DNA from: CAZDGK01 sp964505035
GTDB taxonomy: Bacteria > Patescibacteriota > Saccharimonadia > UBA4664
Assembly: GCA_964505035.1 (NCBI GenBank)
Contig: CAZDGK010000044.1
Span: forward strand, 1 to 9,229
Length of the DNA stretch: 9,229 bases
Direction of reading: 5' to 3'
In this document: in pieces, positions 1-6,671 of the stretch
Layout: every line of letters begins with the position of its first letter
Numbering within the stretch: the first letter of the stretch is position 1
Position numbers and translations under genes: made by a program
Notes under the pieces: model-generated
Told to the model about the DNA's origin: nothing
The model's database searches: none
Seen by the model: only the letters and a program-made list of their open reading frames with translations

Positions 1-798
1 GGCATCACCAAGGACCCGCTCACTCACAACGCCACCCCGCCCACCATGAACGACCTCTACAACACCCTCGCCTCCATGACCGGCGGCGGCCCCAGCCTAG
101 CTCAGCGTCTGCGCAAGTACACCACTGGTACCTTCAGCGGCATCTTCTCCGAGCAGTCCAATGTCCAGCTCAATAACCCCTTCCTGGTCTTCAACATCCG
201 CGACCTCGAAGACGAGCTCCGCCCCGTCGGCATGTACATCGTGCTCAACTACATCTGGAACAAGGTCAAGTCCGACAAGCGCAAGCGCCTACTCATCGTC
301 GATGAAGCCTGGCAGCTCATGAAGTACGATGACTCCGCCAGCTTCATGTTTAGCCTGGCCAAGCGTGCCCGCAAATATTACCTGGGCCTCACCACCATCA
401 GCCAAGACGTCGAGGACTTCCTGTCCAACAAGATGGGCCGCGCTGTCGTCGCCAACAGCTCCCTGCAGCTCCTCCTCAAGCAGGCGCCATCAGCCGTCGA
501 CATCGTCGCCCAGACCTTCAAGCTCACCGAAGAGGAGCGCAACCGCCTCAGCCAGTTCCCGGTAGGCGAAGGGCTGTTCTTTGCTGGCCTCAACCACGTC
601 ATCATGCGCATCCTGGCCAGCCAAACCGAGGCCGAGCTCATTAGTACCAATCCCGAAGCCCTCACCGCCGCCCGGCGGGAGCAAGCCGCCGCCGACACCA
701 ACCCAGACGCCGGCACCGGCACTGCCGGCCCAGCCGCCGGTCCTGGCCAAGCCGCCGCTGGTTCCTACAATCCTGGAGCTAGTGAAGGATCCGCCTGA
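1..798 (+). CDS. virB4: VirB4-family type IV secretion ATPase, C-terminal part (5' partial)
   Basis: The reading frame is open from base 1, so the gene starts upstream; 265 residues are visible, ending in TGA. VirB4/TraC/TrbE ATPases are membrane-associated hexameric motors that power type IV secretion or pilus assembly. The visible part is the second half of the ATPase core. A Walker B strand LLIVDEAW lies at about fragment residues 98-105 (catalytic Asp-Glu codons at 301-306). It is followed by the helical LAKRARKYYLG stretch, the TTISQD sensor motif and the conserved NSSLQLLLKQ segment, in normal family order. The Walker A half is outside the window. The last 40 or so residues are an Ala/Gly/Pro-rich tail that looks disordered and is not part of the family core. 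The stop overlaps the next start by one base (TGATG), indicating translational coupling. A VirD4-type coupling ATPase is less likely given the DEAW and LLLKQ motifs. Confidence 0.9.
   Translation, partial: GITKDPLTHNATPPTMNDLYNTLASMTGGGPSLAQRLRKYTTGTFSGIFSEQSNVQLNNPFLVFNIRDLEDELRPVGMYIVLNYIWNKVKSDKRKRLLIVDEAWQLMKYDDSASFMFSLAKRARKYYLGLTTISQDVEDFLSNKMGRAVVANSSLQLLLKQAPSAVDIVAQTFKLTEEERNRLSQFPVGEGLFFAGLNHVIMRILASQTEAELISTNPEALTAARREQAAADTNPDAGTGTAGPAAGPGQAAAGSYNPGASEGSA
785..789 (+). promoter_or_regulatory. Shine-Dalgarno AAGGA inside the virB4 end
   Basis: AAGGA lies 8 nt before the ATG at 798, within the last codons of the ATPase gene. It supports the 798 start and, with the one-base stop/start overlap, coupled translation of the two genes. 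Confidence 0.6.
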
Positions 799-3700
799 TG
801 CCCTTCCAGAGTCGCCAAAGCATAGGCAAGGATGAGCAGCGCCGACGCAGCGGCGGCATCAGCCGTGACCAGCTCGAGCCTCTCCAGCCCATTACCGCTC
901 CCCACGGCGACTCTCAGGCCCAAGCCGCCAGCGCCAACGCCGACGAAACCCTCGGCAATATCGATGATGTCCTAGCCCAAAACGACGCCTCGCTTGGCAG
1001 CGACTCAGCCGCCAGTCCCACCGCGCCCAGCAATCCCGACGGCTCCTCGTCTGCAACGCCAGCGCCGGCCGGCAAGACACCCGCCAAGCCGGGTGCTGGC
1101 CAGAACGGCCAGACTAGCGGTGCCGGTGCAGCAGCCGGCCAAGCCGGCAGCAAGCCTGGCCTAGGCGGTCAATCCGCCGGTGCCGGTCAGTCGGAATCCG
1201 GCTCCAATGCCGGCGGTATGGGCGGCGCCATGCGCGGTGCCGGCGCCTTCGTCAACAAAAACAAGAAGAAGTTCGGCATCGGCGGCGGCATCGCCAGCAT
1301 CATCATTACAAGCATGTTCGGCCTGGGTGGCTTATCCTTCTTCAAGCTCATCCACCTCCGCGAAGTCATGGATGGCTACTTCGGCGGCCGCACTCATCAC
1401 GCCATCGAGCACCGCATCGGTACCCTCTGGCGGCTTGTCGCCGACAAAGACGGTAATCTCACCTACGAGAAAAGTGGCTTCCGCCTCCGCGACCACATCT
1501 ACAATATCCAATCGCGCAACATCGTCTCCGACCTCAAGGCCAAGGGTCTCAATGTCGACCTCGACCCCACCACCCACCGCATCCGTCTCGACGGGCAGCC
1601 TATTTCAGGCTCACTATCCGACCGTCGCTCCGTCATCCGCACCGCGCTAGACGATGCCTATCCTGAAGACGGCTACTTCAAACGCAGTATCCGAGCTCAG
1701 CGCACCTTCAAGATTTTTGGTATCAAGCGAACCTTCTTCGAGAACGCCCGTGAAAAAGTCGACAACTGGGAGCGCGAGCTCAAGCAAAAGGTCCGCAACC
1801 GCCTCTTCGGCAGCGACACCGCCGACTCCACCATCAAGGCCACCGTTCCTGAGGGCAAGGAAGGCACCGAGACCAATAAAGCCCTTCAGGACCTCAACGA
1901 TGAGCTCGGTCAAGAAGCCGAGGCCCTACGCGAAGACGCCCTGGCCAGCCCAGACAAGCCCATCCCGGACGTCAATGTCAATCTCGACGCCGAAGAGCTC
2001 GCCAAGGCTGGCGGCACCGACGCCGCCAAGGGTGCGCTCAGCGTCACCGCCGGCCTATCTGAAGCCTGCAACGTCAAGAACCTCATGACCGAGGTCAAGA
2101 CCGCCGCGGTCGTCCTGCGTATGATCCCCGACGCCCGCTTCGCCGGCCTCATCTTTGTAGCTGCCGACCAGCTCAAAAACGGCGACCAGATCCCGCCTGC
2201 CGAGGTTAATGCCCTCATGGTCGCTCTCTCCGGCATCGACTTCTCCGACGGCGTCCAGCAGGCCAGCGGCATGAAACCACCCGGCCCCATCGCCAACGCC
2301 GACAAATACGGCCTCGACCTCACCAAAGAGCGCGGCGGCAAGGGCTTCTTCGTCTCCTTTAGCAACAAGCTCGACGCCCTGCCTGGTGTCGGCGGCAGCT
2401 GCACGGTCCTCGTCAATCCGTTCTTCCAGGTTGGCTCAGCCATCGTCACCCTAGCCGGCGACTTCTTCACCGGCGGCGGTGTCAGCATCACCGGCTTGGC
2501 CATCAGTGCCAGCGTCGCGGTCGTCATCGGAGGCATCGAGCAAATTCTCAAGCCCATGGCTATCCAAATGCTCGCCGGCATGGCCGTCAACTTCGACGAA
2601 CCCGGCGATCAAAAAGGTGACGCCCTCTACGCTGGCTCCGGCATCCTCTATGGCAGCTTCGCCCGCCAGAACGGCGGTCACGACCTCACTCCCGCCGAAA
2701 CCGCCGTCCTCGACGACACCATCGCCAAGGAGCAGGCCCAGGACCGCGCCCACCAAAGCCTGGCCTACAAGCTGTTCAATCTAAATAATCCCCGCTCCAT
2801 GCTAGCCCGCCTCGCCTTCATCACCCCCTCCACTTGGCCTGATGCCTGGAATGCCTTTAGCACCTACACCGCCGCCATCAACCCCTTCAGGGCCGTCCAG
2901 AACATCCTCCAGCCCAATGGCCTGCTCGCCCAAGTCACCGCCACCGCCAGCGCCGGGATCCAGCCCGTCGGCAATGTTGATGGCATGGGGCTCCCAGTAG
3001 TTGGTTTCACCGATGCTCAGCTCGACAGGTTCCCAAACCCGATTGACAACGAAAACTACATCGCCGGCAACCCCGACATCTATGCTCAGTTCCAGGATTA
3101 CACGACTCGCTGCCAAACCGGTGAGACTCCCGTGGCCAAGGCCGACCTGGACTACTGCGACGGCGTCGGCGACTCTCAGCAAGAGCGCGACCTCAAGACC
3201 CGCTTCCAGGACTACCAGCTGGACCTCGGCATAGCCGGCGGCATGGACTACATGACGCGTTCTACCCCCAGCCTGCCCGATGACGACACCGTCGATGGCG
3301 GTGGTGGCACCCCAGTGCTCGGCAACGGCAATCCTGTCGCGCTGGCCTCACAAATCCTCGCCAGTCCGCGTATCACCTTCGAGTGCCCCACCAAGGGACC
3401 CTCCTGCAACGACGGTGCTTACCAAGACCTCGTGCTCGCCTCCCGCGACCAGCCCACCATCAACCAATGTGGCGTCCACACCTCCCTCAGCCCAGCCCTA
3501 CTCGAGGTCATTCTGGCGCTATCCCAGCGCTACACCTTCCGCATCAATGCCATGGTGTCTGACCACGCTTGCGACAAGGCCTACCACCCGCTCGGCCGTG
3601 CCGTCGATATCGGCCTCGTCAACGGCAATGTCGCCATCCAGGATGTCAATTTCTACCGCAGCGTCGCCTCATACATCTTCACCATCCTGCCAGCCGGCGG

Positions 3701-3842
3701 TGGCCTCGGTCAGCAGGCCAATGTCGACGGCAATGGCAATGTCATCGGCCCCTGCATGGGCGACCTCCCGCACCCTACCAACATTCGCTACTTCCCCGAC
3801 ACCTGCAATCACCTCCACATTGACGTGGGAGGTGCCAAATAA
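798..3842 (+). CDS. Large membrane protein with C-terminal LAS-type (M15-like) zinc peptidase domain
   Basis: A 1014-residue protein. Residues 1-150 are low-complexity (Gly/Ala/Ser/Gln/Pro) and probably disordered in the cytoplasm. A basic KNKKK patch precedes a hydrophobic segment at about 159-185. A soluble, charged, partly coiled-coil region follows (about 190-410), then a second hydrophobic stretch at about 543-582 with room for one or two passes. The C-terminal domain (about 845-1014) has H930-x6-D937 in HPLGRAVD and an H1005-x-H1007 pair in NHLHID. These are the metal-binding motifs of the LAS fold (lysostaphin, D-Ala-D-Ala peptidase, hedgehog), so a peptidoglycan peptidase role is likely. 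No clear catalytic Glu equivalent was identified, so the domain might only bind. Eight of its ten cysteines lie after residue 770, consistent with disulfides outside the cell. Position after virB4 suggests it links the secretion channel to wall opening. The rest of the protein matches no family I recognise. Confidence 0.8.
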   Translation: MPFQSRQSIGKDEQRRRSGGISRDQLEPLQPITAPHGDSQAQAASANADETLGNIDDVLAQNDASLGSDSAASPTAPSNPDGSSSATPAPAGKTPAKPGAGQNGQTSGAGAAAGQAGSKPGLGGQSAGAGQSESGSNAGGMGGAMRGAGAFVNKNKKKFGIGGGIASIIITSMFGLGGLSFFKLIHLREVMDGYFGGRTHHAIEHRIGTLWRLVADKDGNLTYEKSGFRLRDHIYNIQSRNIVSDLKAKGLNVDLDPTTHRIRLDGQPISGSLSDRRSVIRTALDDAYPEDGYFKRSIRAQRTFKIFGIKRTFFENAREKVDNWERELKQKVRNRLFGSDTADSTIKATVPEGKEGTETNKALQDLNDELGQEAEALREDALASPDKPIPDVNVNLDAEELAKAGGTDAAKGALSVTAGLSEACNVKNLMTEVKTAAVVLRMIPDARFAGLIFVAADQLKNGDQIPPAEVNALMVALSGIDFSDGVQQASGMKPPGPIANADKYGLDLTKERGGKGFFVSFSNKLDALPGVGGSCTVLVNPFFQVGSAIVTLAGDFFTGGGVSITGLAISASVAVVIGGIEQILKPMAIQMLAGMAVNFDEPGDQKGDALYAGSGILYGSFARQNGGHDLTPAETAVLDDTIAKEQAQDRAHQSLAYKLFNLNNPRSMLARLAFITPSTWPDAWNAFSTYTAAINPFRAVQNILQPNGLLAQVTATASAGIQPVGNVDGMGLPVVGFTDAQLDRFPNPIDNENYIAGNPDIYAQFQDYTTRCQTGETPVAKADLDYCDGVGDSQQERDLKTRFQDYQLDLGIAGGMDYMTRSTPSLPDDDTVDGGGGTPVLGNGNPVALASQILASPRITFECPTKGPSCNDGAYQDLVLASRDQPTINQCGVHTSLSPALLEVILALSQRYTFRINAMVSDHACDKAYHPLGRAVDIGLVNGNVAIQDVNFYRSVASYIFTILPAGGGLGQQANVDGNGNVIGPCMGDLPHPTNIRYFPDTCNHLHIDVGGAK
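3828..3834 (+). promoter_or_regulatory. Shine-Dalgarno GGAGGTG for the VanY-like gene
   Basis: GGAGGTG is a full match to the 16S anti-Shine-Dalgarno core, 7 nt before the ATG at 3842. It lies within the codons for the last residues (GGA) of the upstream protein. It fixes the 3842 start and implies efficient re-initiation at the TAATG junction. Confidence 0.75.
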
Positions 3843-5113
3843 TGCGCCGGCCCTCCTCACTTCGTCGGGTGCTCATCGTCACCGTCCTGATGCTTTGGCC
3901 TTTCCAAGCCACCGCCTCATCCGACCTCAACGCCATCTACAATCGCACCGAATACTATTCCACCACCGACCCGCTATTTTGCGATGCCGGCGGCCCCGCT
4001 ACCGTTGATGGCCATGTCCTGCCTGCCACCAAAGGTGGTTCAGGCTACGAGGAGCCCATTAACTCGCAGGGCCAGCTCATCCACGCCGACGGCAGCCTAT
4101 CGCTCGGCTCCGATGGCCGGCCCCAGTACATCGCCTTCTCTGGCAATGCCAACCTGGGCCAAAACTACCAGGACTACTACATCACTATGCGCTGGCGCAT
4201 CGCCACCTGGGACTGGAGTGGAAACCCACACACTCCAGGACCCGAGAATTCCTCCTGGTACAGCGCCAAAGGCAAGCCGCCCCGCGTCCTCGTCACCAAC
4301 CCTCGCACTGGCCGCAGCATCATCGCCGTCATCCTCGAATCCGGCCCCGCCCCTTGGACCGGCGTTGACACCTCGCCCAACAATAACGCCAAGCAAGGTT
4401 GGGTCAATCCTCAAGACGGCACCCCCGCCACCTATCACGGCCGCGTCTCTGGCTTCCCGCCGGTCGCCTACCAATACCTCGGCTACTCCCAGCGCATGTC
4501 CGATGGCAGCGGGGAAGACCTGCTCTATTCCTGGGCTCCCGACCAAAACGCTCAGCCCGGTCCCTATACCGGCAGCGTCACGCCCACCGCAGGCACTGGC
4601 AGCACCTGCGGCGGCTATGCCACCGGCAATTTTATCCGCGACACCAAGGACCTCACTTGCCCGGTCGGCGCTGACGCCGGCGTCCAGACCGGTTACGCCG
4701 GCAACTTCCCCGAGCCCTACAAAACCTACGACATCCGCATCTGCAATGTCCAAGGCATCAATGTCAACGCCCTCATCGCCGTCCAGGTCAACGACATGCT
4801 CAATCTGGCCAAGTCTCAGGGCTACAACTACACCGGTGGTGGCTTCCGGACCATGGCCCAGCAGGAGCAATTGCGCATCGACAACGGCTGCCCATCTGAC
4901 CCTCGGGCTCCCTCCAGCTCCTGCCGTGTCCCCACCGCCCAGCCCGGCTACTCCAATCACCAAATGGGCCTAGCCATCGACTTCAGCGTCAACGGCCATC
5001 TCATCACCGACCACGCCGATCCTGGCTTCGTCTGGCTCGACAAGAACGCCGCCAAATTCGGTCTCAAGAATCTACCTGTAGAGCCCTGGCACTGGTCGGT
5101 CGACGGCCATTAG
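3842..5113 (+). CDS. Secreted D-alanyl-D-alanine carboxypeptidase, VanY/M15B family, with extra N-terminal domain
   Basis: A 423-residue protein. It begins with a basic, hydrophobic signal peptide (about residues 1-25, probable cleavage after ATA), so it acts outside the membrane. The C-terminal domain (about 295-423) carries the full M15B signature. GGGFRT (R336) is equivalent to the substrate-orienting Arg region. SNHQMGLAID gives zinc ligands H373 and D380. EPWHW gives catalytic E414 and ligand H417. M15B enzymes remove the terminal D-Ala of peptidoglycan stem peptides or cut related D,D bonds. Residues about 90-215 include VLVTNPRTGRS, then ILESGPAPWTG, and later GFPPVAYQYLG. The spacing recalls RlpA-like double-psi beta-barrel domains, but this is tentative. 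Six cysteines suggest disulfides. At 423 residues it is much longer than plain VanY-like enzymes because of this N-terminal region. It sits directly behind a gene with a different LAS peptidase domain, so the operon encodes two wall-active proteins. Confidence 0.88.
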   Translation: MRRPSSLRRVLIVTVLMLWPFQATASSDLNAIYNRTEYYSTTDPLFCDAGGPATVDGHVLPATKGGSGYEEPINSQGQLIHADGSLSLGSDGRPQYIAFSGNANLGQNYQDYYITMRWRIATWDWSGNPHTPGPENSSWYSAKGKPPRVLVTNPRTGRSIIAVILESGPAPWTGVDTSPNNNAKQGWVNPQDGTPATYHGRVSGFPPVAYQYLGYSQRMSDGSGEDLLYSWAPDQNAQPGPYTGSVTPTAGTGSTCGGYATGNFIRDTKDLTCPVGADAGVQTGYAGNFPEPYKTYDIRICNVQGINVNALIAVQVNDMLNLAKSQGYNYTGGGFRTMAQQEQLRIDNGCPSDPRAPSSSCRVPTAQPGYSNHQMGLAIDFSVNGHLITDHADPGFVWLDKNAAKFGLKNLPVEPWHWSVDGH

Positions 5114-5138
5114 GCATTAATGTGAGGCATCCCATCAT

Positions 5139-6524
5139 ATGAACCCCCTTCCCATCAACCTCAACCGCCGCAATATCATCCTGCTTATCATCATCGGCGT
5201 TGTGGTTGTCATCGCCATCTCGCTGCTCGGCCGGATTGGCCAGCCGCGCCATTACAAACTCAGCCAACCCTTCGCCTCCAACCTTGCTTTTGCCCGCCAA
5301 TGGGACAGCCACACCATCCGCTACTTTAGCGGCAGCGCCTTCGTGACCTATGACACCGCCACCAACAAATCAGCCCCGCTCACCGCCGTCTATTCGCTAC
5401 CCACCGTCATCTCTGACGTACGCTGGACCGATTCTGCCGTCCTCATCCATGCCACCGGCTACAGTCCAGTCGATCAGCTCTACCCCAAGCTCATGCTGGC
5501 CTCACTCTCGCCCAACCGCTACTACTGGTGGCTTATCAATTTCTCCACCGGCACTATCACCCTCGTCGGCCACGCCTCGACTGGCGCCGATGTGCGCTCA
5601 GCCACCTGGCAAGACCCCACCACCTATGTCTACACCGAAGCTCCCACCGACATCGACGACCTCAATGTCATCCGCGCCACCATCGGCCAGGATGGCACCA
5701 AGCTTGGCACCCTCAGTCAGCGCGACATTCTGGCCGCTGCTACCCCAGACAGCCTCATCTACACCGTCCCCTCGGGCACAGCCGCCAACCTCACCGTCCA
5801 GGACCTCAGCACCCACAAGACCAAGACGGTCGTCAAAAAGGTCGGGCAAATCCTATCCGCTAGCCCCAACGGCTCGGTGTTTGTCATCGCCCAACCCACC
5901 TCCACCTCTGACGAGACCATTCGTGGCAGCCTCGTGCTCTACAACCACCCCAAGCACAGCACCCAAACCATCAGCGGTGACTTCAGTGGCAGCGCCGTCT
6001 GGCACGGCAATGGCACCGACTGGACCGCCACTGGCACCAGTTCGTCGACCCAACCCATCGGCTTCACTAGCACCAGCCAGGGCTCCTTTAGCTTCGACCT
6101 ACCCACCCCCGGTGCCACCGACGACAAGCGCCCCTATACCAGCATCGGTCAGGTAGGGGACAGTGTCCTGCTAACCAACCCAGCCAACCAGCTCTACTAC
6201 GCCTCCGCCAAGCCAGTCACCGGCCTCCCCAAGCTGGCCGACTTTACCAGCCTCTCTCTCGGTATCTACCAGCCTACCTTCAAGATCATCTACTCCTCCG
6301 ACCAGCAGCAATACCTAGTTCACATCACCGCCAACCCCTACGACACCAATGTCAAAGCCGCCCAGGCCTACCTCCAATCCATTGGCTACGATCCCTACCA
6401 ATTGCGACTCAAATGGTATGCCGACGATGGGGTAGATCCTGGCTTCTATCTCCCCGCCAGTTTCATCCCCATCGAGGAGCCTCAGCCGGTCGCGCCGTCC
6501 TACGGCGATAGCATCGGCGACTAG
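5139..6524 (+). CDS. Membrane-anchored extracytoplasmic protein, probable beta-propeller fold, function unknown
   Basis: A 461-residue protein. A short basic N-terminus (NLNRRN) precedes one strong transmembrane segment (about residues 12-30), leaving about 430 residues outside the cell. The exterior part is rich in Thr, Ser, Tyr, Trp and beta-strand patterns. Loosely repeated units (near 88-105, 152-167, 200-222, 238-252, 285-300) each end in a short hydrophobic strand, such as ISDVRWTDSAVLIHA, SATWQDPTTYVYTEA and LSASPNGSVFVIAQ. This resembles WD40/PD40-like beta-propellers, but no diagnostic motif is present, so the fold is inference. The last 65 residues (about 395-461) look like a separate alpha/beta piece, with a Pro/acidic tail. 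There are no cysteines, unlike the two upstream proteins. The ATG is preceded by GAGG (5124-5127) at 11 nt, a modest ribosome site. Being last in the virB4 operon, it may be an outer scaffold or adhesin component. Confidence 0.8.
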   Translation: MNPLPINLNRRNIILLIIIGVVVVIAISLLGRIGQPRHYKLSQPFASNLAFARQWDSHTIRYFSGSAFVTYDTATNKSAPLTAVYSLPTVISDVRWTDSAVLIHATGYSPVDQLYPKLMLASLSPNRYYWWLINFSTGTITLVGHASTGADVRSATWQDPTTYVYTEAPTDIDDLNVIRATIGQDGTKLGTLSQRDILAAATPDSLIYTVPSGTAANLTVQDLSTHKTKTVVKKVGQILSASPNGSVFVIAQPTSTSDETIRGSLVLYNHPKHSTQTISGDFSGSAVWHGNGTDWTATGTSSSTQPIGFTSTSQGSFSFDLPTPGATDDKRPYTSIGQVGDSVLLTNPANQLYYASAKPVTGLPKLADFTSLSLGIYQPTFKIIYSSDQQQYLVHITANPYDTNVKAAQAYLQSIGYDPYQLRLKWYADDGVDPGFYLPASFIPIEEPQPVAPSYGDSIGD

Positions 6525-6528
6525 TTTA

Positions 6529-6574
6529 AACCGCCTCTGCCAAGCCTTATCCTATTTTGTTACCAAAAGCGGTT
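6529..6574 (+). repeat. Nested inverted repeats overlapping a -35 box
   Basis: AACCGC (6529-6534) is matched by its reverse complement GCGGTT (6569-6574). Between them TTTTG (6555-6559) and CAAAA (6564-6568) form a second short inverted repeat around TTAC. The right outer arm runs into the -35 hexamer of the next promoter. It could be an operator or a weak 3' end for the upstream operon. The arms are short, the left arms are separated by 20 nt and no U-tract follows, so chance is not excluded. Confidence 0.3.
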
Positions 6575-6601
6575 GACATTTTTGTCCAGATAGTGTAACG
6601 T
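6573..6601 (+). promoter_or_regulatory. Sigma70-like promoter for the 6672 gene
   Basis: A perfect -35 TTGACA (6573-6578) is followed by a 17-nt spacer and a -10-like TAACGT (6596-6601), which keeps the key T, A and final T. Transcription would start near 6608 and give a leader of about 64 nt. It lies in the longest intergenic gap of the window (6525-6671) and uncouples the downstream gene from the virB4 operon. Confidence 0.65.
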
Positions 6602-6624
6602 AAGCATAGTCACCAAGACTCGAC

Positions 6625-6642
6625 CAGCCAAAGCCCTGGCTG
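6625..6642 (+). other. Leader hairpin in the 5' UTR of the 6672 gene
   Basis: CAGCCA (6625-6630) and TGGCTG (6637-6642) form a six-base-pair stem around a six-base loop AAGCCC. It would lie about 17 nt inside the predicted 5' end and about 15 nt before the Shine-Dalgarno, leaving that site free. A 5' hairpin of this kind often stabilises mRNA; that role is inferred. No U-tract follows, so it is not a terminator. Confidence 0.4.
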
Positions 6643-6657
6643 CGTTGAAAATCAAAG

Positions 6658-6666
6658 AAGGAGGAG
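6658..6666 (+). promoter_or_regulatory. Strong Shine-Dalgarno AAGGAGGAG
   Basis: AAGGAGGAG centres on GGAGG (6660-6664), 7 nt before the ATG at 6672. It selects that ATG over an in-frame TTG at 6645, which would place the Shine-Dalgarno inside the coding sequence. It is one of the two strongest ribosome sites in the window. Confidence 0.85.
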
Positions 6667-6671
6667 TCTCG

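Noticed and set aside
1910..2590. 226-codon minus-strand frame inside the 1014-residue gene
   Set aside because: Antisense shadow of a GC-rich gene; composition is Ala/Pro/Ser/Thr with no domain.
3280..4008. Plus-strand frame of 242 codons crossing the 3842 junction
   Set aside because: It is out of frame with both real genes, and those have the LAS motifs and the signal peptide. Its Ser/Pro/Ala-rich product is typical of a frame shadow.
4097..4963. 288-codon open frame on the minus strand opposite the VanY-like gene
   Set aside because: It is antisense to a gene with signal peptide and complete M15B catalytic motifs. Its Gly/Val/Asp-rich product is what reversed C-ending codons give.
3984..4973. 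Plus-strand frame of 329 codons inside the VanY-like gene
   Set aside because: Low-complexity Pro/Ser/Thr/Ala product in the wrong frame of a motif-rich gene.
6645..6671. TTG at 6645 as the start of the 6672 gene
   Set aside because: It would translate through AAGGAGGAG, which is ideally spaced for the ATG at 6672.
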